NCBI RefSeq assembly: GCF_016808095.1
Contig: NC_068975.1
Coordinates: 15,259,501-15,323,500, forward strand
DNA length: 64,000 nt
Direction of reading: 5' to 3'
Origin: Vigna angularis
Taxonomy: Eukaryota; Streptophyta; Magnoliopsida; Fabales; Fabaceae
Shown: positions 31,625-41,880 of the stretch, piece by piece
Position numbering within the stretch: the first letter of the stretch is position 1
Layout: each line of letters starts with the position of its first letter
Translations under genes and position numbers: made by a program
The notes under the pieces: model-generated
Database searches by the model: none
The model's input: only the letters and a program-made list of their open reading frames with translations
What the model was told of the DNA's origin: nothing

Positions 31625-33814
31625 CTAATCCTTCCTATTTGGCTTCACTAGCTTTTGCAATATCTTTTTGATCTCCCTGTTAGAGACCTCAGCTTGTCCA
31701 TTAGTTTGGGGGTGATATGGTGTAGCAATGCGATGCGTCACCCCATACTTTTTCAACATATTCTCTAACAGCTTATTGCAAAAGTGGGTCCCCTGATCAC
31801 TAACGATGGCTCGTGGTATTCCAAACCTACAGAAAATGTTAGATCTGACAAAACTCATAACAAATCGAGCATCATTAGTCCTTGTAGCTATGGCTTCCAC
31901 CCATTTGGAAACATAGTCTACAGCAAGCAAAATATAAGAAAACCCAGAAGAAGAAGGAAAAGGACCCATGAAGTCAATACCCCAAATATCAAATACCTCA
32001 CAATATAGCATGGGTTGTTGAGGCATCTCTTCCCTCCTAGTGATGGATCTAGCTGCCCTCTGACATTGCTCACAATTTTCATATATCCTCCGTGCATCTT
32101 TAAAGATGGTAGGCAAATATAATCCACAATCCAACACCTTCCTACCTGTCCTTTGCGTGCCATAGTGTCCTCCAAAAGGTGATGAATGACAAAATTCAAG
32201 CACATAAGGTATCTCTATATCAGGAACACACCTCCTTACAACTTGGTCACTACCAATGCGCCATAAGAATGGTTCATCCCAAACATAGTACTTCGCCTCA
32301 CTTTTCAGTTTGGCTTTCTCAGATTTGGAGAAAGATGGAGGAATAGCTGAAACAGCCAAATAGTTAACAATGTCAGCAAACCAAGGTTCAGGATACATAC
32401 CTTTTACAGAAGTCAATGCTAGCAGGATTTCATCAGGAAAGTCATCTTGAATAGGAATTTCATCTTCTTCTTTTTCAATCCTACTAAGATGGTCTGCTAC
32501 TAGATTATGGGCTCCACTTCTGTCCCGAATTTCAATGTCAAACTCTTGGAGCAGTAGCATCCATCTGATTAACCTTGGTTTGGAATCTGCTTTCTTTAGA
32601 AGGAATTTCAATGCAGCATGATCTGTATAAACAATTACCTTGGATCCAAGTATGTATGATCTGAATTTATCCAAGGCAAATACAACAGCTAGTAATTCCT
32701 TCTCAGTTGTGGTATAATTTGCCTGTGCAGTGTCCAATGTCCTGGAAGCATAATATATCACATGTGGTAGCTTCCCATTTCTTTGTGCAAGTACCGCTCC
32801 TACTGCAAAGTTTGATGCATCACACATCAACTCGAATGGCAATGTCCAATCAGGTGGTTGAATGATGAGAGTGGTAGTGAGTGCCTTTTTCAAGGAATCA
32901 AAAGCGGTTTTGCACTTCCCTCCAAAGTCAAATGGTACATCTTTCTGAAGTAAGTTGGAGAGAGGATTAGCTATCTTGCTAAAGTCCTGTATAAACCTCC
33001 TGTAAAACCCTGCATGACCAAGAAAAGATCGAACCTCTCGTACAGAAGAGGGGTAAGGCAATTGTGAAATAACATCAATTTTAGCAGGATCTACAAATAT
33101 ACCATTCCTGGAGACAACATGACCCAAAACTATACCTTGTTCCACCATAAAATGACATTTTTCAAAATTCAAAACAAGGTTAGTTTCTTCACATCTCTGC
33201 AAAACTCTTGCAAGATTAGCCAAACAATTATCAAAAGATGAACCATACACACTAAAATCATCCATGAAAACCTCAATACAATGCTCCAATAAGTCTGTAA
33301 AATTACTCAGCATACATCGCTGAAATGTACCAGGAGCATTGCATAAACCAAATGGCATTTTCTGATAAGCATATGTACCAAAAGGACAAGTGAAAGTAGT
33401 CTTATGTTGGTCCTCCAGGGCTATACAAATTTGAAAATACCCGGAGAATCCATCTAGAAAACAGTAATGTGACTTACCTGCCAAACGGTCTAGCATCTGA
33501 TCCATGAATGGAAAAGGAAAATGGTCCTTTCTAGTGACTTGGTTCAATCTCCTATAGTCAATACAAACCCTCCAGCTATTCTGAATACGAGTAGGAATCA
33601 ATTCCTCCTTCTCGTTTTTAACCACTGTGATTCCAGATTTCTTGGGAACCACATGTATAGGGCTCACCCAAGTGCTGTCAGAAATGGGATATATAATACC
33701 TGCTTGTAGCAACTTGGTTACCTCTTTCTTGACAACCTCCATCAGTTGAGGATTCAGTCTTCTATGAGGTTGTCTCACTGGTTTAGCATCCTCCTCCAAA
33801 AGTATTCTGTGCAT
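31625..33814 (-). pseudogene. pol: Pol of element D: reverse transcriptase, RNase H, integrase
   Basis: 729 open codons, numbered from the first Met. Reverse transcriptase: [11 protein letters not shown] at 81-91, FMDD at 183-186. RNase H acidic residues: D332, E371 or E373, D398, D441. Integrase zinc site: H543, H550, C581, C584. Integrase core: D614, D673, E709, with 35 residues between the last two, as expected of DDE. All key residues are present, but the frame is separated from gag-pro by a TGA and from the integrase tail by a TAG, so it is classed as a broken gene. It would copy RNA to DNA and integrate it. Confidence 0.93.
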
Positions 33815-33853
33815 ACAAAATGAAGGACTAATACCAGGAATATCTGCTAAAGT

Positions 33854-36475
33854 TCAGCCTATTGCTTTCTTGTGGTCTTTGATAACCTGTAATAGCTGTT
33901 TTTCCTGCTCATCAGTAAGCAATGCAAATATAATAACAGGGAGTTTCCCATCCCTCTCAAGATAAGCATATTTCAAATGGGATGGTAAAGGTTTCAACTC
34001 CAAAACGGGTGGTTGTACCACAGATGGCAGGATTTTACTGCCTAAGGTAATCTCAGCCACCTCAACATCACACACGGATGCCACAGAGGTATCATCTATT
34101 GACACTGCGTCCTCAATATCACCTGTTTTACAATTTTCTTCGTCGTCCAAAATCAGGCACGACATGTTTGAAAAAGAAAAGTCCAAAGATGGAGAAAAAG
34201 TTGAAAAAATGTCCAAGAAACTAACAGAAAAATTATTTACAATTTCACTTAATAAATCAATACAAAACAAAGAATGCTCTTCAATTGGGTGCTTCATGGC
34301 TTCCAATACATTAAAATGCACCTCCTCATCACCTATCTCCATGGTTAGTGTTCCTGCATGCACATCTATCTTGGTTCGTGCTGTCATCATGAAAGGTCTT
34401 CCCAAGATAATAGTTGATGACTTGATTCCATCTTCATCCTTCATATCCAAGATGTAGAAATCGGCAGGAAAAATTAGCTTGTCTACTCGGACAAGGACAT
34501 CTTCAAGCACACCTGCAGGGTTAGCTGTGCTACGGTTGGCCAGTTGAATGACCACACCAGTAGTTTTAAGAGGTCCCAAAGATAGAGAAGTAAACACTGA
34601 TAAAGGCATTACATTAATGGAAGCCCCTAAATCTAGCATGGCATTGTCAAACTTTAAATTTCCAATAGTACAAGGAACTGAAAACATACCTGGATCTTTG
34701 CATTTTTGTGGTAGTTCAATGTGTTTCTTAACCAAACTTGACACATTTCTTCCCAAATTCACAATCTCATTATCCCTAATATGCCTTTTATTTGTGCAAA
34801 GTTCTTTCAAAAATTTGGCGTACTTGGGAATTTGTTTAACAGCATCAATCAAAGGAATGTTGATCTCTACCTTCTTGAAAGTATTTAAAATTTCTTGGTC
34901 TAATTCCTCCATTTTTTTGTTTCTCGGTTTTAACCGATTTGGATATGGAGGAGGTGGAGAATAAGATGAAGAAGAATTTGTAGAAGAATTAGAAGATACT
35001 AACCTGGATTTTTCAGTGGTAGATTCAGGTGATGGCTCACTTGATCCTCCATTGTCATCAATTTGTGCTTCTTCTTTCTCTTTATCTTCATCCTCTAGGG
35101 CTCCTTCAGGACCTTCTACTTGCTTACCCGTTCTTAAAGTGATAACATTTACATTTCTCGGGTTGATCACTGTTTGTGCAGGCAGTTTATTTGATTCCTT
35201 AACCTCTAACTTATCCACCCTCTGAGTCAACTCTTCAATTGATTTCTTTATTTCTGAATTTTGCTCAACTATTGTTTTCATGAAATCTTGCATTGACATT
35301 TCAGGCTGAGATTGTTGCCTTTGTTGAGGTGGAACATAAGGTTGTCTGTTCTGCTGATATCTATTGGAGGACGAATCATGATAATTTTGGTATGGTCTAT
35401 TTCCTCCAATCATGTTTGCAGCAAAAGCTTGAGATGGGTTTTCCACAGTGGTCTCCACCAAGCTAGGACATTCATCAGTATAATGGTTAGTTGAAATGCA
35501 AATTCCACACTTCTTAGCAATTTGTGGAGTTGAGGTTTTAAACAAACTTGCAATCTCGTCAAGTTTGCTTTCTAGCTTATTCAATCTTTCATCTATCCTC
35601 TTTCCATCAACTGCACCATTATCAATTTCATGCACTCCCTTCAACAAAGTCACTGAATTTTCTCTTGTGCCATACTGTTGATTGTCTACTGCCTTCCGTT
35701 CTATTAGATCTATACCATCTTCTGGTGACCTGTCTAAGAAAGATCCTCCACTTGCAGCATCTGCCCATGACCTATCAGTAGGACTTAAGCCTTCATAAAA
35801 GCTTAGAATAAAATCTTCCATTTGGAGTTGAGGGCATGAAGAACATAGTTTCTTGAATCTTTCCCAATATTCACTAAGATTCTCTCTATCTCTCTGTCTT
35901 ATATCTTGAATTTCTCTGCGGATAGGTGATAATCTGGATGCAGGAAAATACTTCTCAAGAAAGAGTCTTTCAATAGTTTCCCAATTTGTAATCCGTGCAG
36001 AGAGATAATACCACCAATCTTGAGCTGCGCCTTGAAGAGTAAAAGGAAAAGCTCTCATTTTAAGGCTCTCTATTGTGATCCTAGGAGATCTAAAGTTTTC
36101 ACACAACATGTGAAATTGTCTCAAGTGCTTGTGTGGATTCTCCCTTGATAACCCATTGAACTTTGGTAAGGCATTTAACAGGTCAGGTCTCAACTCCCAC
36201 TCCTCATTAGGATATTCAATGTTACTTCGGATAGCTGTATTGTGGGAGGTGGCTAACTGTCTGATGGTTCTTTGTGCCATATTGTTTGGGTTAGGATCAG
36301 GTAAAGGATTGGATGGTATGTTTGTGATTGGAGATAACGAAGGTGGAATGACTTCAGATGTAGGAAGTGTTCCCTCAGTAGAACACCCAAATTTCAATCT
36401 TCTCCGCAGTTTACGCAAATTCCTTTCAACTTCCGGGTTAATTTGATAAAATTCTCCCGGGTTAGCTCTGGTCAT
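33854..36475 (-). CDS. gag: Gag-protease of element D
   Basis: 873 residues from ATG at 36475. Gag capsid region about residues 95-245 (WYYLSARITNWETIERLFLEKYFPAS in outline), zinc knuckle C-x2-C-x4-H-x4-C at C323-C336 (CGICISTNHYTDEC), Gln/Pro-rich stretch 365-395, Ser/Pro-rich linker 478-515, and an aspartic protease with LDLGAS at D615. A TGA in place of Trp ends the frame 13 codons before the open pol block. Otherwise the polyprotein is continuous, so the element died recently or relies on readthrough. Confidence 0.92.
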   Translation of the reverse strand: MTRANPGEFYQINPEVERNLRKLRRRLKFGCSTEGTLPTSEVIPPSLSPITNIPSNPLPDPNPNNMAQRTIRQLATSHNTAIRSNIEYPNEEWELRPDLLNALPKFNGLSRENPHKHLRQFHMLCENFRSPRITIESLKMRAFPFTLQGAAQDWWYYLSARITNWETIERLFLEKYFPASRLSPIRREIQDIRQRDRENLSEYWERFKKLCSSCPQLQMEDFILSFYEGLSPTDRSWADAASGGSFLDRSPEDGIDLIERKAVDNQQYGTRENSVTLLKGVHEIDNGAVDGKRIDERLNKLESKLDEIASLFKTSTPQIAKKCGICISTNHYTDECPSLVETTVENPSQAFAANMIGGNRPYQNYHDSSSNRYQQNRQPYVPPQQRQQSQPEMSMQDFMKTIVEQNSEIKKSIEELTQRVDKLEVKESNKLPAQTVINPRNVNVITLRTGKQVEGPEGALEDEDKEKEEAQIDDNGGSSEPSPESTTEKSRLVSSNSSTNSSSSYSPPPPYPNRLKPRNKKMEELDQEILNTFKKVEINIPLIDAVKQIPKYAKFLKELCTNKRHIRDNEIVNLGRNVSSLVKKHIELPQKCKDPGMFSVPCTIGNLKFDNAMLDLGASINVMPLSVFTSLSLGPLKTTGVVIQLANRSTANPAGVLEDVLVRVDKLIFPADFYILDMKDEDGIKSSTIILGRPFMMTARTKIDVHAGTLTMEIGDEEVHFNVLEAMKHPIEEHSLFCIDLLSEIVNNFSVSFLDIFSTFSPSLDFSFSNMSCLILDDEENCKTGDIEDAVSIDDTSVASVCDVEVAEITLGSKILPSVVQPPVLELKPLPSHLKYAYLERDGKLPVIIFALLTDEQEKQLLQVIKDHKKAIG

Positions 36476-36865
36476 GCACTACGCAATCTGCTGGAAGTTG
36501 TTTCTCTATTACTTCTTATTTTTTTTTTCTTTTGTTCTTGCTTTAGATAAAGATTTCAAATAAGAGATAAGAGAGACTTGTTGGGTCCACTCCCAGGAAA
36601 GAGAGGTGCGTCACAACGGACAACTTAAGTACCAAGTCTTTCCTAGCTAGAGTGTATTCAAACTAGCCTCAAGTATTTCTCAAGAGAAATTCTTAATAAA
36701 AACAAGAAAAAAAAAAGATTTTTGCTAAAACAAGAATGACTAAAGGCTACAAAATAACTCAAATTAAATTAAATGTATGTGCGTAAAAAAATAAAGATAA
36801 AATAAAAATAAAAAATAAAAATAAAAATAAAAATAAGAATTAAATATTCAAAATACTAACCGTAT
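36476..36865 (-). other. Element D 5' leader
   Basis: About 390 bp between primer site and gag ATG, AT-rich, with AAAATAAAAATA low complexity at 36785-36840. It has no gene. Confidence 0.65.
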
Positions 36866-36883
36866 TCCCCGGCAACGGCGCCA
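36866..36883 (-). other. Primer binding site of element D
   Basis: In element sense a perfect TGGCGCCGTTGCCGGGGA (tRNA-Asp), 4 nt from the LTR end. Confidence 0.95.
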
Positions 36884-36887
36884 AATT

Positions 36888-38855
36888 TGATAAGCTGTCG
36901 TTGAACCTATCAAATTAGTACTACTTTTCAAGGCAACTTCAGTATTGCCAAGTAGTATAAGAAGGTAGATAGGGCTAAAGTAACCCTGAGTCGTCTCCCA
37001 ACGAACACGGAATGGCTTTTGAATATCTGACTCTTATGCTATGCAATGCTTATGAATAAAAATGATGTTTGGAGAATGTTTAAAGAGCAAATAATAAACT
37101 TAAAAATAGTTATGATTAAATAGGCTAATTCCACTGCTTTTCCAAGATAGATTCATCATCGGTTATTCATGGATAATTGTTCAATTGATTATTGTTTAAG
37201 TTTCAAATTAATTAAAGTACATTCTTAATTAATTTGACGGCGATCATGCATTTAACCAAAGTAAATTCTCAATCAAATGCAAAATGGAATTACAGCAGAA
37301 TAGCCCTAGATGTTTAGTTCTCCATGAATGGAGTTGAATACAAGATGAAAGAAAAGTGAGAGGAGTATGAGAGAATGAATTTAGTGAAGTCCCTGGGTCT
37401 CTTTATATAGGGCTTGATTGGGCTTGGACTCTGAGTATTCAGTTGATAGAATCTTTTATCTTATATCTTCCAAATAACTAAAAGATTTAGATAATTATAA
37501 CATTATTTGGAAGATATTTTCGGTTGATATTCCCAAATTAAATTAATTAAACAACTGAATTTTATGTTTTAGCTTTTCTGAATTTCCAAAATTACACAAA
37601 TGCCCTGAAATTGTCTCTATCTGCACTTTAGCCCCTTCTGAATTTCTGAAATTGCAAGAAAGCCCCTCAGTTGACCAGACTTTGACCAAAGAAGTCTTAT
37701 TGACCAACTTTGACCAGAGGAGGACGCGCCCAATGGGAGCTCGACACGTGTCAGGCTCCTTCCTTCCCAAAATTAGGGTTCAGAATTGGGGAAAGGGCTT
37801 CCCCCTTTTGCCGTCTGCGTGCCGTGAGGAAAAGAGGAGAGGCTCGAGATTGTGGAGCTTCCACGGTGGTTGTAGTGGCGATTTCTTGTTCTGGGTTTTG
37901 CTGTGTGCAGGTTCCCATGGTGTTACGGTGATGGTGGATGGAGGTTGGCGTTGATGGAGACGCGTTTGGGAGAAGATGAAGATGGTTTGCGCTTGAGAAG
38001 AGTGGTGTCGCGGCGGCTGGCGTGGAGGAGATGCTCGCGGTCTGGGGAAGGCGGTGCGACATGGTGGTTGCCTCTCGTGAGGAAGAAGAAAGGTTGTGCG
38101 ATGAAGGAGAAGGTGCTCTCGTTGATGGCGTCCATGGCGGAATTGTGATTTGCGATTGGGTTCCGAGAATGGAGAAGATGAACGGAGGTCGCGGCGTGGT
38201 GGCGACGGCGGCACGGCAGTGGCTGTCCGGTGACGGAGCAGCGCGACGGACGTTAACGGTGGTCGTGGAGGTTACGGCAGCGGCGGACGTTGACGGCGGA
38301 ACGGCAGTGGCGGCTAGGGTTTGGATTAGGGTTTCTCTTTGGAGAAGATGATGCACATGTGTTAGGGCTGAGGTGGCGAGATGTGGTTGGCTAGATCTGT
38401 GTGGGGAGGATTTGGACACGTGGCATGATCTGGTGGAGTCTAGCTTAGGAGGGGTGTGAATAGGAAACTTAGGGAGGTGTAGTAGAAATGGCTTAGTGTT
38501 TGCGCTTGGTCTTTGGCCTGTTTCAGAAATAGGAGTGTATTTAGGGATTTTAGGGGGTGCAAGGGTAAAGTCTGCCTGTTTGGCCCATCTGTACATTATT
38601 TTCCAAATAAAACCTGATTTTGGGCCTTGAATTGCCAATTGAACCAATAGACTTTATAATCTTAGCTGCACAAATAAACATTAGAACATCCAAGAATAAT
38701 TTATGCGCTAAAACTTACTTTTTACGTCTCTTTATTTCTCAAACCCAATAATTCCAATCATCACAAATTCACTTAAAATAAATCATTTAAACATAATTAT
38801 CCCATCAAAATTTTAATTTTCAAACATAAATGTGGGCATAAATATGCACTCATCA
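36888..38855 (-). repeat. 5' LTR of element D
   Basis: 1,968 bp, ends TGATGAGTGC/CAGCTTATCA in element sense. It carries a ~155-bp block (about 37551-37705) missing from the 3' LTR, and lacks the ~390-bp block present there. A GC-rich, CpG-rich part at 37720-38330 contains a 298-codon open frame rich in Ser, Pro and Thr with no recognised domain. Confidence 0.88.
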
Positions 38856-38865
38856 CTCATCATAG

Positions 38866-38911
38866 CAACATCCATTAGTAGATGTTGGAGAAGCATCCAT
38901 CAGTAGATGCT
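38866..38911 (-). repeat. Two hairpins of element C, right of D
   Basis: 38866-38887 (CAACATC/GATGTTG around CATTAGTA) and 38892-38911 (AGCATC/GATGCT around CATCAGTA). Together with 27504-27594 they form one array interrupted by element D. Confidence 0.8.
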
Positions 38912-39050
38912 ATCATTACTGCCATAAGAAGAAGCATATAAGCTAAAAAAAATTCAAACACACAAAAACAAAATCAAATCCAAACCACACAACTAAATTA
39001 AAAAGAAAAAAAGAAAATAAAAAAAATAAAAGATAAAAAAAATTCAGAGA
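38912..39050 (-). other. A-rich spacer of element C
   Basis: AT-rich spacer with an A-rich tract at about 38940-39045. No feature recognised; it separates hairpins from the motif copy. Confidence 0.5.
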
Positions 39051-39100
39051 CTGGGTTGCCTCCCAACAAGCGCTTCTTTAACGTCACTAGCTTGACACCA
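39051..39100 (-). other. Spacer motif of element C, 5' copy
   Basis: In element sense GTCAAGCTAGTGACGTTAAA, then AAGCGCTTGTTGGGAGGCAACCCAG; the outer stem is decayed on one side (GTGTCAAG). It lies after the protease frame stop, as in A and E. Confidence 0.75.
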
Positions 39101-39116
39101 TTAAGCTCAATCTAGA

Positions 39117-39440
39117 TCAACCAATTCCAACTTTAAACTTGGTGTTCTCCTTTCTGTCTCCACACCAACTTATCTTTAACAGCTTCCTCTTTGTAGGTTT
39201 GACTTCAAGACCACCAATCTTTTCAAGTACAGATAAAGGCATCAAGTTGATACTGGACCCTAAATCAATTAAGGCTTTCCCTCTTTCATGACTCCCAATA
39301 GTGTAGGGGATATTGAAACTTCCCGGATCTTTAGCTTTTGGAGGAAGTGTCTTTTGCAAGATCACACTACAATTGCTCTATACCTCAATTGTTTCTTCCT
39401 CTGAACTTTTTCTCTTTTTGTTGAATTTCTTCAGGAAGTT
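39117..39440 (-). pseudogene. Protease of element C, internally deleted
   Basis: Contains DPGSFNIPYTIG and the active-site block LIDLGSSINLMP, then jumps from VKPTKRKLL straight to the last residues of the conserved C-terminal domain (SWCGDRKENT). The middle of the protease and that domain are missing. A stop breaks the frame upstream, near 39380. Confidence 0.8.
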
Positions 39441-39455
39441 AACATAACTGGGTAC

Positions 39456-40256
39456 CTATTGCAACGTCTTAGTCACAGGAATTTTAATCTCCAATTCCTC
39501 GAAGATTTCCATGGATTGGTCAAACTCTCTTTCCTTCTCTTCCTTAGAATAATTCTTTGGGTGAGGAAGAGGTTTTTCATATAATTCTTTCTTTTTTTCC
39601 TTATCCTCTTCCTCTCTTTTTTTCTTTTCTTCCCTATCTTTTTCCTTTTCTTTTATCTTACTCTCTTCTTCTTCTTTCTCTATATCTTTCTCTTTTTCAC
39701 TCAAACTTTCTTTTTCTTTTCTCTCTTTTTTTCTCTCATCTTCTTTCTTTTCTTCCCTCTCTTTTTCTTTTCTCTCACTCTCTTCTTTTTCTTTCTTTTT
39801 CTCTACATCTTTCTCTTTCTCACTCAAACTTTCTTCTTCCTTTCTCTTTATTTTTCTCTCATTTAAAACCTTGCCACTTTCAGTAACAACAGTTGTGCAC
39901 TCCTCTCTAGGGTTAGCCTTCATGTTACTCCCAAGATCATCCAGCTTCTGAATTATGAACCTACAATGCGCCTCCATCCTTTTGCATGCTGCTTGAGTGT
40001 TATTACGATGAGATTCAGACATTTGTAGGAACTGTTGAAGCGTGTCATCCAACGTCGCCCCTCTTTCTGATATAGAGGGGTGTTGCTGCCATTGTTGTTG
40101 TGGTTCTTTATAAAATTGTCCGGTAGCATGCCCAAATTGACTTTGATCTATGCTTGAGTGAGGTTCCCACCAGTGGTTGAAATTACCTTGGTGGAATTGA
40201 GTGCCCATATAATTAATTTCTTGTCTGAGTTGCATCCTACAAGCATTAGACACCAA
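39456..40256 (-). pseudogene. gag of element C without capsid and zinc knuckle
   Basis: An open frame of 266 codons. Its start resembles the Gag leader (CRMQLRQE) and is fused in frame to the region after the zinc knuckle (QFHQGNFNHWWEPH). A long Lys/Glu repeat (KEKEESERKEKE type, about residues 130-230) that should form a charged coil follows, then EELEIKIPV. The whole capsid region is deleted, so particle assembly is not expected, yet the frame is kept open. Confidence 0.8.
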
Positions 40257-40398
40257 ACCCTAAAAAATATTGTTAGCACAAAAACAAAAATAAAAATAAA
40301 AGATATGAAAATAAAATCAAATAAAATAAAATAAAGTAAAATAGAATAAAGCCAAAATTAATTAAGAATCACACAAATAGAATAGTTTAAACCGTGAG
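40257..40398 (-). other. Element C 5' leader
   Basis: AT-rich with AAAATAAAATA runs; no gene. Near 40265 the complement carries the TTGTTAGCACAAAA text found upstream of each gag here. Confidence 0.6.
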
Positions 40399-40416
40399 TC
40401 CACGACAACGACGCCA
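40399..40416 (-). other. Primer binding site of element C (mutated)
   Basis: In element sense TGGCGTCGTTGTCGTGGA, three changes from the tRNA-Asp site. It sits 5 nt from the LTR end CAACA. Confidence 0.8.
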
Positions 40417-40421
40417 AAAGT

Positions 40422-41510
40422 TGTTGAAAATATTTTTGATCTCTATAAACGAAACTAAAAACTTGTTGATGGATCGGCAAGTGTACCGAATCGCACAAGT
40501 AATATAAAATGGTAAGACCAAGTATCGTATCCCTGAAGACTCTCCGCACTAAACAATTGTGTGATAACTCAATTAATTAAGACTTCAATAAAACGAGACG
40601 GTTGGTTTCAAATGCAAAGACATTAAATTAAATATGAATGCAAATTGATCAATAGTACAGTAACACAAAGATGAACGGAGGTTGTTTATAAAATGAGATG
40701 AGTATGTTGTTAGGGTTTGATTTCACCAAGTTTACTCTCATGTATATAAGAATTCTTCTTTTTACATTAATATTAACGTCACTCACTAAATTACTTAGAA
40801 CCCGATCCCTCGGCGCAATAAGCCTGCCTTAATTCCTAGTTCGTGCAATTCCTAGCTTTCGTAGAAAATTAAGTCTGAAGATCAAGAGCTTAAGAGGACC
40901 AAGTACTCATACCCTCACCCCTGAGAAATATTACCCTTGGGAGAATTCAACAAGAACCTGAATTGTAAGGAACCTCCCAACACTCATGCAATTCATAAAT
41001 CATGCTACTAAATGAGTTAAATAGAGCAAGCATTGAATTAGATGAATTCCCTAATAATTAATGAAAAAGCATATAAATTAAGAATCAATTCAAATACATG
41101 AGAGTTCACAAGGTTACATCATTCCCCAAAAACAAATAGAGTTTAGTTTCCCATAGACATGAAGAAACTATATGAACAATGGAAAAGCATGAGATAGCGA
41201 AACCTTAAGAGTAGAAGAGGAAGCTCCCGCGTCCAGATCTGCCTTTAGAGAGTATAGGAGTGTGCTATTGTGTTGCTCCAGCTAGAGAAACAAAACCTAG
41301 AGCGCTTGGGTCCTTTAAATAAAGTTGGAAAAAAGTAGAAACAGGGTCCGGTCCAAAAGAGTCGAAACAGAGCAAAAATTGGGCCAGATCTGCGACGCAC
41401 GACGCTCGCGCACCTGGGCGGTGGACGGTCCTCATGTAGGGCTTCAACCTTCAATTGGTCGCCTAGGCTTCAGGGGACGCCGATTTTTTGAGGCTCAAGC
41501 CTCGGACACA
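40422..41510 (-). repeat. 5' LTR of element C, U3 truncated
   Basis: Matches 25047-26200 including ACGATACTTGG and the GC-rich block (about 41395-41430). Similarity fades near 41510, where Cassandra-like sequence begins. The outer ~150 bp are missing. The right limit is approximate. Confidence 0.75.
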
Positions 41511-41512
41511 TG

Positions 41513-41880
41513 GATGAATCGAACATACGTCGAAATGAGAGGGATCTAGAGACTGTATAGGTATGGGACTATACAGTTGAAGGATAGCTTAAAGGGATTG
41601 ATTTGGCTACTCATATCACCAAAATGTATTTGCTTTTTGGTAGCATAACCCATAAGAACTCCATGGTTAAGCGTGCTTAGCCTAGAATAATTTAGGGATG
41701 GGTGACCTTTTGGGAAGTTTTCCCGGAAAGTGTGCGAGTGAGGACAATGCACATTGGAAAGCCTCGTGTTGATGTGTGGGGGCAGTCAATATTCTCTGTA
41801 AGTTGTCGGGGCGTTACAAGTGGTATCAAAGCCTAGCCTCTCCCAGTACGGTGTGGTTCACTCAATCACATAATATATAG
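41513..41880 (+). mobile_element. Cassandra-like TRIM fragment (LTR and primer site)
   Basis: A short LTR containing a 5S rRNA-like segment ends in GGGGCGTTACA at 41818. After AG comes TGGTATCAAAGCCTAGCC (41821-41838), an initiator tRNA-Met primer site. These are the known hallmarks of Cassandra, a TRIM that carries 5S promoter sequence in its LTR. The start of the LTR and everything after about 41880 are missing. The left limit is uncertain. Confidence 0.75.
41649..41723 (+). rRNA. 5S rRNA-like segment inside the Cassandra LTR (not a 5S gene)
   Basis: The text AGAACTCCATGGTTAAGCGT, GCTTAGCCTAGA and GGGATGGGTGACC then TGGGAAG follows the plant 5S rRNA internal promoter region closely (A box, intermediate element, C box). 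The 5' third of 5S rRNA is not recognisable, and no T-run terminator is adjacent. It is a retroelement promoter relic. Confidence 0.75.

Larger units (their letters stand above)
27611..38855 (-). mobile_element. Element D: nearly complete Ty3/gypsy (Athila/Diaspora-like) retrotransposon
   Basis: Flanked by CTCAT target duplications at 27606-27610 and 38856-38860. It has LTRs at both ends, a perfect tRNA-Asp primer site, a gag-pro frame and a pol frame in one continuous reading frame with two nonsense changes, and a polypurine tract. It is inserted into the hairpin array of element C. The assignment rests on Gag and primer features; no chromodomain is seen. Confidence 0.92.
25047..41512 (-). 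mobile_element. Element C: reduced gag-pro LTR element, split by element D
   Basis: Minus-strand order from the right: 5' LTR (40422 to about 41510), primer site, truncated gag, truncated protease, spacer motif, hairpins, [element D], hairpins, spacer motif, 3' UTR, polypurine tract, 3' LTR (25047-26355). ORF3 and its leader are absent, as are reverse transcriptase and integrase. Confidence 0.8.

Noticed and set aside
39557..39886. Phe/Leu/Ser-rich membrane-like protein on the plus strand
   Set aside because: It is the exact antisense of the Lys/Glu-rich Gag tail; repeats of CTTTTC give a false membrane protein.
41649..41723. A functional 5S rRNA gene
   Set aside because: Only the internal promoter part is recognisable, it lacks the 5' third and an adjacent T-run terminator, and it is embedded in a Cassandra-type LTR.
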